Source: Corynebacterium aquilae DSM 44791 (GTDB taxonomy: Bacteria > Actinomycetota > Actinomycetes > Mycobacteriales > Mycobacteriaceae). Taken from it: DNA of 64,000 nucleotides. The position numbers were made by a program, and so were the translations under genes. Positions within the stretch are counted from its first letter, which is position 1, and every line of letters begins with the position of its first letter. This document shows, one piece after another, positions 1 through 7,906 of the stretch. A model generated the notes under the pieces. That model was not told the DNA's origin. It searched no databases and saw only the letters and a list, made by a program, of their open reading frames with translations. The DNA is taken from assembly GCF_001941445.1 (NCBI RefSeq), contig NZ_CP009245.1:1573992-1637991 (forward strand). The letters run 5' to 3'.

Positions 1-137
1 ACGATCGCGATGATCATCCGAATCTTCAGCACTCGACTGGTCACCACCAATTCCCATGGTTTCGTGGTGGTGGTCACGGGATTCGCGGCGACGAGGCGGC
101 CAACCTGCCGAATGTTGTCCGAAGTGGTGTTATCCAT
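1..137 (-). CDS. PH-domain membrane protein, N-terminal part only
   Basis: The first 45 codons of a minus-strand gene that runs off the left edge of the window. Translation from the ATG at 137 begins MDNTTSDNIRQVGRLVAANP and continues through a Trp-rich stretch (KPWELVVTSRVLKIRM) into the start of a hydrophobic segment (IIAI). Corynebacteria carry a PH-domain membrane protein directly downstream of ribH (recalled synteny), and the sequence fits its N-terminus. About 190 bases separate it from ribH, so it may be read from its own promoter. The function is unknown. The identity is an inference from position and a short stretch of sequence. Confidence 0.6.
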   Translation of the reverse strand, partial: MDNTTSDNIRQVGRLVAANPVTTTTKPWELVVTSRVLKIRMIIAI

Positions 138-329
138 GATTACGCTGAAAAGTTCTCTTTCGTCAGGTGCGCTAACACTTGCAGTGAATACAATATGCGC
201 CACCGATAGCTCTGCGCTGAACTGCGGCGATGGCATAGGCAGGCGTGCATGTGTGGCTGCGCCCGCGCGCCATCGACGCGAAGCAATGATGCCAGCTTAG
301 TACGCCGTGCACCACCTGGTGGGTTTTGG

Positions 330-806
330 CTAGAGTTGCTGGTCCAACTGGCGCAGCGTCACAGCGGTGTGCAGCGCCGCCAACGTCGCCTCCCGACCTT
401 TATCTTCCGCCGCGCCGGGCGCACCGCTGCGCGCGACTGCTTGCTCGTGGGTGTTGCAGGTTAATACCCCATTGCCGACGGGCACCCCGGTGTCGAGTGC
501 GATGCGGGTCAGTGCCTGGGTAACCGAGTCACACACGTAATCAAAGTGGGGAGTACCACCCTTGATGACGCAGCCGTTTGCCACGACGGCATCACAGTGG
601 GTGGCGAGCTTTTGGGCGACGACAGATAGTTCCAGTGCGCCAACCACACGAGTCTCGATTACGGAGGCGCCGCACTGTTGAGCGGCGTCAATTGCGTGCT
701 GATGCAGCCGGTCACAGATGTCGGCGTTCCACAGCGCGGTGACGATGCCAACGGTAAGCCCTTGGGCGTCGACTGTTTCTACGGCGGGCAGTCCTGCACC
801 ACTCAT
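330..806 (-). CDS. ribH: 6,7-dimethyl-8-ribityllumazine synthase
   Basis: Cytosolic enzyme that condenses 5-amino-6-ribitylaminouracil with 3,4-dihydroxy-2-butanone 4-phosphate to lumazine, the penultimate step of riboflavin synthesis. The 158-residue length is typical of the family. Recognisable blocks are the substrate loop [12 protein letters not shown] near residue 18, GALELS near residue 57, [12 protein letters not shown] near residue 80 (GGTPHFDYV is the family signature), and [15 protein letters not shown] near residue 112. It is the last gene of the riboflavin operon, 45 bases after ribBA, and a GAGAAA stretch precedes its ATG. Its substrates are the products of RibD and RibBA encoded just upstream. 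Confidence 0.95.
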   Translation of the reverse strand: MSGAGLPAVETVDAQGLTVGIVTALWNADICDRLHQHAIDAAQQCGASVIETRVVGALELSVVAQKLATHCDAVVANGCVIKGGTPHFDYVCDSVTQALTRIALDTGVPVGNGVLTCNTHEQAVARSGAPGAAEDKGREATLAALHTAVTLRQLDQQL

Positions 807-851
807 AGTTTTTCTCCTTGCAGCTTGTTGATTGTTGTCTCGGTGGCTGGG

Positions 852-2111
852 TTAGTCCAGGCCGGGCAGTTCGTGTCCCATGCGGTCGCGTTTGGTGCGC
901 AGATAGTTCACGTTGTCTTCGTGGACTTCGATGGGAATGGCGGTGCGGCCGGTGATGTCCAACCCGTAGCCGGATAGGCCTGCGCGTTTGGTGGGATTGT
1001 TGCTGATCAGATTGATGCTTCTGATCCCGAGGTCGACCAGGATTTGTGCGCCGGTGCCGAAATCTCGGGCGTCTGCGGGCAGCCCTAGCGCGAGGTTTGC
1101 GTCCACGGTGTCTGCGCCTTGGTCTTGGAGGGCGTAGGCCTGCAGTTTCGACATCAGCCCGATGCCTCGGCCTTCGTGCCCCCGCATGTACAGGATCACA
1201 CCGCGTCCGGCTTCTTGGACCAGGCGCATCGCTTTGTCTAACTGTTGGCCGCAATCGCAGCGACGGGATCCGAAAACATCTCCGGTGAGGCATTCGGAGT
1301 GGACGCGCACCAGCACGTCTTGGCCGTTGTTGGAGCTAATGTCCCCGACGACCAGGGCGACGTGTTCGAGTCCGTCGTGGGCGCGGTAGCCGTAGGCGGT
1401 GAACTCCCCGTATTCCGTGGGCAGGCGGGTGGTGGCCACCCGGGTGACCAGCGACTCGGTGCGACGACGGTATTCAATGAGCTGGGCGATCGACACCAGC
1501 GCCAGGTCGTGTTCGTCGCAGAATTGACGCAGTTCGGGGGTGCGGGCCATATCGGTGGGGTCGGCGATGCCGACGACCTCACACAGCACACCGGCTGGGC
1601 GTAGTCCTGCTAATCGGGCAAAGTCGACAGCCGCTTCGGTGTGGCCGGCACGCCTGAGCACGCCTCCCGGTACGGCCCGCAGCGGCACCACGTGGCCGGG
1701 GCGGGTGAAATCGGCGGGCGTGGTGTTCGGGTCGGCCAGGCGGCGGATGGTCTCGGCGCGTGATGCCGCACTGATGCCGGTCGATCCGGTGTTGGCGTCA
1801 ACGGTGACGGTGTACGCGGTACCGCGGGCATCCTGGTTGTAGGCGACCATGGGTGGCAGGTTCAGCCGTTCGCAGTCTGCGCTTTCCAGGGAGGCGCACA
1901 CATACCCGCTGGAGTGCCGCACCATGAAAGCCAGTAGTTCCGGGGTGGCTTTTTCGGCCGCGAAGATAATGTCGCCTTCGTTTTCCCGGTCCTCGTCGTC
2001 GATGACGACGATGGCTTTTCCGGCCTTGATGTCGGCGATGGCGCGCTCGATGCTGTCGAGCCGAACGCCTTCGTTGTCATTGGCTGCGGGATTGGTGATG
2101 GTGGTGGTCAT
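852..2111 (-). CDS. ribBA: Bifunctional 3,4-dihydroxy-2-butanone-4-phosphate synthase / GTP cyclohydrolase II
   Basis: Supplies both riboflavin precursors. The N-terminal half (about residues 18-215) is DHBP synthase, with the acidic metal loop [11 protein letters not shown] near residue 38, [11 protein letters not shown], and [10 protein letters not shown] near residue 138. The C-terminal half is GTP cyclohydrolase II, with the zinc cluster in [18 protein letters not shown] near residue 273 and [10 protein letters not shown] near residue 311. At 419 residues it is a standard fused RibBA (called RibA in corynebacterial literature). Its start overlaps the end of ribE by four bases (ATGA), indicating translational coupling. 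All metal-binding residues I can identify are present in both domains, so both activities are expected. Confidence 0.95.
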   Translation of the reverse strand: MTTTITNPAANDNEGVRLDSIERAIADIKAGKAIVVIDDEDRENEGDIIFAAEKATPELLAFMVRHSSGYVCASLESADCERLNLPPMVAYNQDARGTAYTVTVDANTGSTGISAASRAETIRRLADPNTTPADFTRPGHVVPLRAVPGGVLRRAGHTEAAVDFARLAGLRPAGVLCEVVGIADPTDMARTPELRQFCDEHDLALVSIAQLIEYRRRTESLVTRVATTRLPTEYGEFTAYGYRAHDGLEHVALVVGDISSNNGQDVLVRVHSECLTGDVFGSRRCDCGQQLDKAMRLVQEAGRGVILYMRGHEGRGIGLMSKLQAYALQDQGADTVDANLALGLPADARDFGTGAQILVDLGIRSINLISNNPTKRAGLSGYGLDITGRTAIPIEVHEDNVNYLRTKRDRMGHELPGLD

Positions 2112-2719
2112 TTGCTTTCGCTTTCTCGGGTACCGGCAGCCAGCAATCTCTCGACGTACTTGCCGATGATGTCGACCTCAATGTTGACGGTGTCTCCAGG
2201 CTGTAGGTCGCCCAAGATCGTTTCCTCTAGCGTCACCGGGATCAGGGACACCTCGAAGAAATCATCGCCCACGGCGCTGACCGTCAAGGAGGTGCCGGAC
2301 ACTGTGATGGATCCCTTTTCCACCACATATCGGGCAATGGTTGGGTCTAGGCTGAACCGGACAACGTCCCAATGCTCACTCGGGCTCCGAGAAATCAGGC
2401 TCGCCCGGGTATCGACGTGGCCCTGCACAATGTGTCCGCCGAGGCGGGAATCCACCCGTGCTGCGCGTTCAAGGTTGACGGGATCACCCACAGCAAGCTC
2501 GCCCAAGGACGAACGATCAAGGGTTTCTTGCATGCAGTCCGCAGCAAACCATCCCTCACCCTTGTCCGCGACGGTCAAGCACACACCGTTGACAGCGATG
2601 GAATCTCCGTGGCTGGCGTCATCAAGAACGGTCGTTGCTCCGACCGTCAAACGCACGCTATCTCCAAGTTTTTCGACGCCTTTAACGACGCCTTTTTCTT
2701 CGACAATGCCGGTAAACAT
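2108..2719 (-). CDS. ribE: Riboflavin synthase, alpha chain
   Basis: Dismutates two lumazine molecules into riboflavin and the pyrimidine that is recycled by RibH. The protein (203 residues) starts with the universal [10 protein letters not shown] motif and shows the duplicated beta-barrel architecture: first repeat residues 1-95 with NGVCLTV near residue 45, second repeat from about residue 97 with GHIVQGHVD and [21 protein letters not shown]. The gene lies seven bases after ribD and overlaps ribBA by four bases. It is named ribC or ribE depending on the organism. Nothing is unusual about it. Confidence 0.95.
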   Translation of the reverse strand: MFTGIVEEKGVVKGVEKLGDSVRLTVGATTVLDDASHGDSIAVNGVCLTVADKGEGWFAADCMQETLDRSSLGELAVGDPVNLERAARVDSRLGGHIVQGHVDTRASLISRSPSEHWDVVRFSLDPTIARYVVEKGSITVSGTSLTVSAVGDDFFEVSLIPVTLEETILGDLQPGDTVNIEVDIIGKYVERLLAAGTRESESK

Positions 2720-2726
2720 GAGCTGC

Positions 2727-3764
2727 TCACTGTCTCCTTAGTACTAGCCGAAGGTCTGGCCCAAGCGGCGTAGTTTCTACTATCTCAAATTGTTGCGCGT
2801 CACTAAGCGTCGACCCCACAACTCCCCCAATCATGGGGGTTCCCTTCCCCAGGATCTTCGGTGCAATATAGGCGTGAATCTCGTCGACCATTGCCTGGGA
2901 CAGCAGACTGTGGGCAAGTCCTGCTCCCCCTTCGACCAACACGTTCGCGTGCCCCTGCGCGCCGAGGTATTCCCATGCTTGCTCAATGGACGAAAATTGA
3001 CGTACGCCCCTAGTTGCCAGGTGGAAAGAGTCTGGAATCGGGCGTCCACCTATAACAATGGGTTCTGGTTGCCGTTCCAAAAGGCTGCCGTCAGTATCCC
3101 TGGCTGTCAGCCGAGGATTGTCGGCCAACACTGTTCCCGTACCGACGACGATGGCATCCCGGTGCGCGCGGTCTACGTGGGCTGCCGCGCGCGCCTGCTC
3201 AGAGGTGATCCACTGGCTGGTGCCATCCTCGGCAGCAATAAAACCATCCAGCGTGTGGGCAACCTTCCAGGTCACCCACGGGCGGCCGGTTGTTACCCAG
3301 TGCAGCCAAGGGCGCAGAGCCTCCGACACAATATCCAGCACGATCACCTCAATCCCCGCGGCGATCAGACTGGAAATCCCACCGGCAGCGTGCGGATTGG
3401 GGTCGGTTGTGCCGATCACGACACGAGCAACACCAGCGTCGATCAAGGCCTTGGAACACGGTCCGGTACGACCGGTATGGTTACACGGTTCCAAGGTGAC
3501 GACTGCGGTAGCGCCACGCGCAGCCGTACCCGCCTGGTGCAACGCCATGATTTCAGCATGGGCAGACCCCGGGGGCTGGGTGTGTCCTTGTCCACACACC
3601 TGCCCGTTCGGGCTGATGATGACAGCACCTACTGGCGGATTGGGGCGCGTTGATCCCACAGCACGCAGGCCTTGTTCTAGGGCACAGTGCCAGGCTCGCG
3701 TGTGTGCAGGATCGGCGAGCCAATCCTGTGCGGTGCACCGGGGGACGGCGCCGCGCTGAATCAT
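2727..3764 (-). CDS. ribD: Bifunctional pyrimidine deaminase / reductase of riboflavin synthesis
   Basis: Performs the deamination and the side-chain reduction of the GTP cyclohydrolase II product. The N-terminal deaminase domain carries the zinc signature HAEIMAL near residue 68 and EPCNHTGRTGPCSKAL near residue 93 (HAE...PCxxxxxxxxC). The C-terminal reductase domain begins near residue 150 (RPWVTWKVAHTLDGFIA) and has VEGGAGLAHSLL near residue 275. At 345 residues it has normal family length. The start codon overlaps the stop of rpe by four bases, so the whole rpe-rib unit is probably one transcript. Corynebacterial names include ribG. Confidence 0.93.
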   Translation of the reverse strand: MIQRGAVPRCTAQDWLADPAHTRAWHCALEQGLRAVGSTRPNPPVGAVIISPNGQVCGQGHTQPPGSAHAEIMALHQAGTAARGATAVVTLEPCNHTGRTGPCSKALIDAGVARVVIGTTDPNPHAAGGISSLIAAGIEVIVLDIVSEALRPWLHWVTTGRPWVTWKVAHTLDGFIAAEDGTSQWITSEQARAAAHVDRAHRDAIVVGTGTVLADNPRLTARDTDGSLLERQPEPIVIGGRPIPDSFHLATRGVRQFSSIEQAWEYLGAQGHANVLVEGGAGLAHSLLSQAMVDEIHAYIAPKILGKGTPMIGGVVGSTLSDAQQFEIVETTPLGPDLRLVLRRQ

Positions 3765-4468
3765 CGAGGAAGGGCTGCAGAGGCCAACTCGTGCAGACGC
3801 ACGACCTCCGCGTCAGGGTTATCCGCCTTGTAGACGGCAGACCCGGCGACGAAGGCGTCACAGCCCGCAGCGGCAGCCTGTTCGATGGTTTTGGCAGAAA
3901 TGCCACCATCGATTTCGATGATGGTGTTCAACCCTCGAGCATCGATCTCACGGCGCAAGGTAGCAACTTTTTCGACCTGATCCGGCATGAAAGACTGCCC
4001 ACCGAAGCCAGGTTCCACGCTCATAACCAACACCAAGTCGAAGTGCTCCAGGTCGCCGAGATAATCCTCAATCGGGGTGCCAGGTTTGACCGAGATACCA
4101 GCGCGGACGCCACGCTCGCGAAGACTATCGGCCAGCGCTACCGGATCGTTCGTAGCCTCAACGTGGAAAATGACGCAGTCGGCCCCAGCATCGATGTAGT
4201 TTTGCACCCACTTTTCCGGATTCTCAATCATCAAGTGAACGTCGAGGATTTTGTCTGTGCTGCGCCGCGTAGCCGCCACGATATCTGCACCAAAAGACAG
4301 GTTCGGCACGAAGTGCCCATCCATCACATCAACGTGAATCCAACCAGCAGAAGACACTGCCTGGACTTCCTCCGCGAGGCGCGAAAAATCACACGCCAGA
4401 ATCGACGGGGCGATGATAGGAAACTCTGGAATGGGGCGAGAAGATGCGGGAGAATTCATATCCCCCAT
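3761..4468 (-). CDS. rpe: Ribulose-phosphate 3-epimerase
   Basis: Interconverts ribulose 5-phosphate and xylulose 5-phosphate in the pentose phosphate pathway. Ribulose 5-phosphate is also the substrate of the DHBP synthase half of RibBA, which makes sense of its place at the head of the rib operon. TIM-barrel motifs are clear: IIAPSILACDFSRL (residues 18-31), HVDVMDGHFVPNLSFG near residue 45, DVHLMIENPEKW near residue 75, VEPGFGGQSFMP near residue 150 and EIDGGI near residue 187. Residue M4 is an alternative start, since the extra MGD is not conserved in the family. The gene follows rsmB after about 140 bases containing a strong hairpin. Confidence 0.94.
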   Translation of the reverse strand: MGDMNSPASSRPIPEFPIIAPSILACDFSRLAEEVQAVSSAGWIHVDVMDGHFVPNLSFGADIVAATRRSTDKILDVHLMIENPEKWVQNYIDAGADCVIFHVEATNDPVALADSLRERGVRAGISVKPGTPIEDYLGDLEHFDLVLVMSVEPGFGGQSFMPDQVEKVATLRREIDARGLNTIIEIDGGISAKTIEQAAAAGCDAFVAGSAVYKADNPDAEVVRLHELASAALPR

Positions 4469-4547
4469 CCTAACCGCAAATCAGTGGCGAACAGCACACA
4501 TGAGCTTCCTTTTCATCAACATCACCTACCTGTCCCCAACCAGACGA

Positions 4548-4592
4548 ACACCCCGACCATTCAGTGCGCAGTGAGCACGATGGTCGGGGTGT
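4548..4592 (-). terminator. Hairpin terminator after rsmB
   Basis: A perfect 13-base-pair stem (ACACCCCGACCAT / ATGGTCGGGGTGT) with a 19-base loop lies just downstream of the rsmB stop and upstream of rpe. It probably ends the fmt-rsmB transcript. The minus-strand 3' side lacks a long U run (TGTTCGT), so termination efficiency is uncertain. Confidence 0.6.
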
Positions 4593-4609
4593 ATCAGACA
4601 CAGAAGCTG

Positions 4610-6217
4610 CTAAGCCTGCGCCTTGTTCGGGTCTACGACCCTCAGCACAGAAAAGAACATGGCATCAGTGCCGTGCCTGTGCGGCCAAAGCTGGACGGAG
4701 GGGTAGTCGCCGAGATCTTGCGCACCGCACGCGAAATCGTGGGCATTGAGCTCCTCCACCGAGCCACTAGCAAGCACCTTTTCCACCACTTCGCGCGTTT
4801 CGCGCAGATCCGGCGAACAGGTCGAATAGACGACGACACCGCCCGGGCGCGCCAAAGCAATTCCGGAACGCAGCAATTGTTCCTGCAACACCACCAGTTC
4901 AGCGATATCTGCTTCCTGCTTGCGCCAACGCGCCTCCGGCCTGCGGCGCAGCGCTCCCAGGCCCGAGCACGGAGCGTCCACGAGCACACGGTCAACTCCC
5001 GGTTCAATGCCACTGTCGCGGCCGTCGGCCACGCGCACCGTCACGGGAAGACCTGCACAGGCCTTTTCCACTAGCTGGGCGCGGTGCTTTTGCAGCTCGA
5101 CTGCGTCCACATGAGCACCATCGACAGCTGCCAGCGCACCAATCAGGGCGCTCTTGCCTCCCGGGCCGGCACACAGGTCGACCCAGCGGCCGGAATCTGT
5201 CCCCTCGACGGGGGCTTCAACCAGCGCCCGGCCGATCAGCTGCGAGCCTTCGTCCTGCACGTGAGCCATCTTTTGCGCGACTGCTTCGACATCACCCGGG
5301 TCACCACCGGGCAGGATCACCGCGTACGGAGAGAACTCGCCAATCTCACCGCCGGTCATCGCGGCGAGTTCTTCCGCGCTCATTTCGCCGGGCCGGGCTG
5401 CCAAGTGGACCACGGGGCGCACGGAATCGCCCTCGAGAGCGTCCGGCAAGTCCACCATGCCCAGCACCCGGGCAAAGGATGCAGCGATCCATTCTGGGTG
5501 CGCATGATCAAACGCAATTCCCGCGAGTTCTCCGCTCGGGCGGGCTTTAACTCGCAGGGATTCTCCGGCACGCGAGCAACTGCGCAGAATGCCATTGGTG
5601 AAGCCGGCAGCGCGATCTTGACCGCTACCCTTGACCAAATTCACGCTGGCGTCCACGCAGGCATAGTCATCAACGCGAGTAAACAGCATCTGATACAACC
5701 CCAGGCGCAACGCCACCAGTACCTCGACGGCCAGTGTTTCAACCGGACGACTGGAGACCACGTCGAGCATCCGATCTAGGCTTCCCTGCTGGCGCAGCGT
5801 GCCGTAACACAACTCCGTGGCAAAAGCCGCGTCACGACCCGACAAGCCGGCATCTCTGAGCGCCCCCGGCAACACTAGGTTGGCGTATGCACCATCGCGT
5901 TCGACCTGGCACAGTACGTCGAAAACGACACTGCGGGCAACATCCACACCACGGTATGGGCGATATCCGGGCTTTCGTTCGGATCGTTTGCCGCCACGCT
6001 GACCGCGCGATTGGTTGCGGTCATCGCGACCACGGGTTTCCCGTGAACCGCGACGATCATCCCGCGAAGCCTCACTGCGCCGTTGCGGACGTTGACCGCG
6101 TGACGCATTCCCCTCGGACGCACGTTCGCCCGAACGCTTGAGACGGCCAGAAGGCTTCTCCCCTGAGGATTGTTGGTTGCCCGCACCACGGGCACGACTG
6201 CGAAAGCCACCACTCAT
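4610..6217 (-). CDS. rsmB: 16S rRNA (cytosine-5-) methyltransferase RsmB-like, with basic N-terminal extension
   Basis: Predicted SAM-dependent m5C rRNA methyltransferase of the RsmB/Sun family (in E. coli C967 of 16S rRNA). Residues about 1-88 are a low-complexity Arg/Gly/Ser/Asp extension. A NusB-like RNA-binding domain follows (about 92-225), then a Rossmann methyltransferase domain with the SAM loop DLCAGPGGKSALIGALA near residue 345 and the two catalytic cysteine motifs DAPCSGLGALRRRPEARW and YSTCSPDLRETREVV. It overlaps fmt by four bases (ATGA), so the two are translationally coupled. At 535 residues it is longer than the ~430-residue E. coli protein because of the tail. The exact target base is inferred from the family. 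Confidence 0.9.
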   Translation of the reverse strand: MSGGFRSRARGAGNQQSSGEKPSGRLKRSGERASEGNASRGQRPQRRSEASRDDRRGSRETRGRDDRNQSRGQRGGKRSERKPGYRPYRGVDVARSVVFDVLCQVERDGAYANLVLPGALRDAGLSGRDAAFATELCYGTLRQQGSLDRMLDVVSSRPVETLAVEVLVALRLGLYQMLFTRVDDYACVDASVNLVKGSGQDRAAGFTNGILRSCSRAGESLRVKARPSGELAGIAFDHAHPEWIAASFARVLGMVDLPDALEGDSVRPVVHLAARPGEMSAEELAAMTGGEIGEFSPYAVILPGGDPGDVEAVAQKMAHVQDEGSQLIGRALVEAPVEGTDSGRWVDLCAGPGGKSALIGALAAVDGAHVDAVELQKHRAQLVEKACAGLPVTVRVADGRDSGIEPGVDRVLVDAPCSGLGALRRRPEARWRKQEADIAELVVLQEQLLRSGIALARPGGVVVYSTCSPDLRETREVVEKVLASGSVEELNAHDFACGAQDLGDYPSVQLWPHRHGTDAMFFSVLRVVDPNKAQA

Positions 6218-7191
6218 TGAAGTCTCCTGTACGGATAGTCTCGACCATCGATCTGAATCAGCTCTTCACCTGGCTGCTGGCTTCGGCCCCAGTCCGCCGC
6301 AGGCACAAACTTTTTGCCGGGAACTTGGATCGTGGATAGCACCACGGGGGTCGTACCCGTCCCCACTAGCACCTGCTTTTTCTGCAGGACCATGAGGCCC
6401 GGGTCCAACACGACATCCAATTCGCCCCCATATTCGGTCACAGGCCCCAACTTGATGCGCTGGTCACCCATTTCACACCAGGCGCCGGGAGCTGGAGTAA
6501 CGGCACGAATATGACAGGACACGTCGTGGGCGCAGCGAGTGAAGTCGATGCGGGCATCGTCGGTGGTGATCTTATGCGCATAAGACGCCTCACCCACCTG
6601 CTCCTTCAGCGTGATGTCACCACGCTCAAGGGCGCTAAAGGTGTCCACCATCAACTGCCCACCTTCCTCGGCCAACCGCGAAAGAAGAGTCTCAGTGGTG
6701 TCGTCATCATCGATGGTTGTGGTCATCGTGGACAACACCGGACCAGTATCCAGGCCTTCGTCGATGCGGAACACCGTCGCACCGGTTTCCTTCTGGCCGG
6801 CTGCAATAGCCGCCTGTACAGGTGCGGCACCGCGCCACTGCGGCAGCACAGAAAAATGCAGATTGACCCACCCGTGCTCCACGACATCCAGCAAGTCCTT
6901 GGGAACCAGCGCGCCGTAAGCGACGACCGGGATGCAATCCGGGGCGATCTCCGCCAAACGTTGACGCACAACTGCCCCGCCTTCATCCTCCGCTGTGAGC
7001 TTTGCGGCTTTTAACACCTCAATGCCGTGCTTTTCTGCCAGCTCTGCAACTGGTGAGGGGTGCAGGGTTCGACCACGCCCCTTGCGGGCATCGGGGCGAG
7101 TAATGACCGCCTCGACTGTGTGGTCAGAGTCAATAAGGTGAGCAAGAACTGCTGCCGCGGGTTCGGGGGTACCGGCAAAAACTAGGCGCAT
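6214..7191 (-). CDS. fmt: Methionyl-tRNA formyltransferase
   Basis: Formylates initiator Met-tRNA using 10-formyl-tetrahydrofolate. The formyltransferase core spans residues 1-200 with MRLVFAGTPEPAAAVLAHL at the N-terminus and the catalytic region NLHFSVLPQWRGAAPVQAAI near residue 110. The downstream block GATVFRIDEGLDTGPVL is also typical. The C-terminal OB-fold (about 205-325) binds tRNA. The length of 325 fits. It sits 57 bases after def, so deformylase and formyltransferase are expressed together, a common bacterial pairing. No anomalies. Confidence 0.95.
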   Translation of the reverse strand: MRLVFAGTPEPAAAVLAHLIDSDHTVEAVITRPDARKGRGRTLHPSPVAELAEKHGIEVLKAAKLTAEDEGGAVVRQRLAEIAPDCIPVVAYGALVPKDLLDVVEHGWVNLHFSVLPQWRGAAPVQAAIAAGQKETGATVFRIDEGLDTGPVLSTMTTTIDDDDTTETLLSRLAEEGGQLMVDTFSALERGDITLKEQVGEASYAHKITTDDARIDFTRCAHDVSCHIRAVTPAPGAWCEMGDQRIKLGPVTEYGGELDVVLDPGLMVLQKKQVLVGTGTTPVVLSTIQVPGKKFVPAADWGRSQQPGEELIQIDGRDYPYRRLQ

Positions 7192-7248
7192 AAAAGACTT
7201 TCAAAACTAGTCAAGGGAAAAATTTGAAAAGAAACAGTGTTTAGAGGT

Positions 7249-7773
7249 TTAGACGGATTCAACACCATCGATAAACCACTGGGTATTCCGCATTTCTTTC
7301 ATCGCAGCTTTTCGGCGCTCCGGGGTCAAACGCTTGAAGAACAACACGCCGTCAAGGTGGTCGGTTTCGTGCTGCACGCAGCGCGCCAGCAAGCCTTCCG
7401 CATCAAACTCCACCGGATTTCCCTCGCAGTCGACACCTGTGACGGTGACTTCCGCATAACGCTCGACATCGGCGTGAATATCGGGGATCGACAGGCATCC
7501 CTCTTCTTTCAGCACGGTGTCGTCTCCCTTGGGCTTCCACACGGGATTGATGACGTGTCCGCGTGCCCCAGGGGTTTCGTGGCTGCAGTCGTAAACAAAG
7601 ATGCGCTTCAACAAACCAATTTGGTTTGCTGCCAGGCCCACACCGCCATGCACATCCATCGTTTCAAGCATGTCTTCGACGAGCTGCTTGAGAGAATCAT
7701 CGAACTCGGTGATTTCTTCGGCTTCGCTCTTGAGCACCGGATCGCCAAACAGTCGGACGGGACGTACAGCCAT
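7249..7773 (-). CDS. def: Peptide deformylase
   Basis: Removes the N-formyl group from nascent proteins, undoing the reaction introduced by Fmt. The three catalytic motifs are present: GVGLAANQIG (motif I, residues about 42-51), EEGCLSIP (motif II, with the metal-ligand cysteine) and QHETDHLDG (motif III, HExxH with Thr at the variable position). At 174 residues it is somewhat longer than the E. coli enzyme because of a C-terminal tail (ERRKAAMKEMRNTQW), as in many actinobacteria. It lies between priA and fmt on the same strand. Confidence 0.94.
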   Translation of the reverse strand: MAVRPVRLFGDPVLKSEAEEITEFDDSLKQLVEDMLETMDVHGGVGLAANQIGLLKRIFVYDCSHETPGARGHVINPVWKPKGDDTVLKEEGCLSIPDIHADVERYAEVTVTGVDCEGNPVEFDAEGLLARCVQHETDHLDGVLFFKRLTPERRKAAMKEMRNTQWFIDGVESV

Positions 7774-7906
7774 GGAACGCTAGATCTCTTTCTCACAGGG
7801 CAGGGTGGAACGCGGACACGGGGTGGACCGCTGGTGCCCGAGGGCAACCGAATGAACAGTGACCAGGCTACCGCCTGGATTGGGCAAAACGCTAAGCCAA
7901 GCCCGT

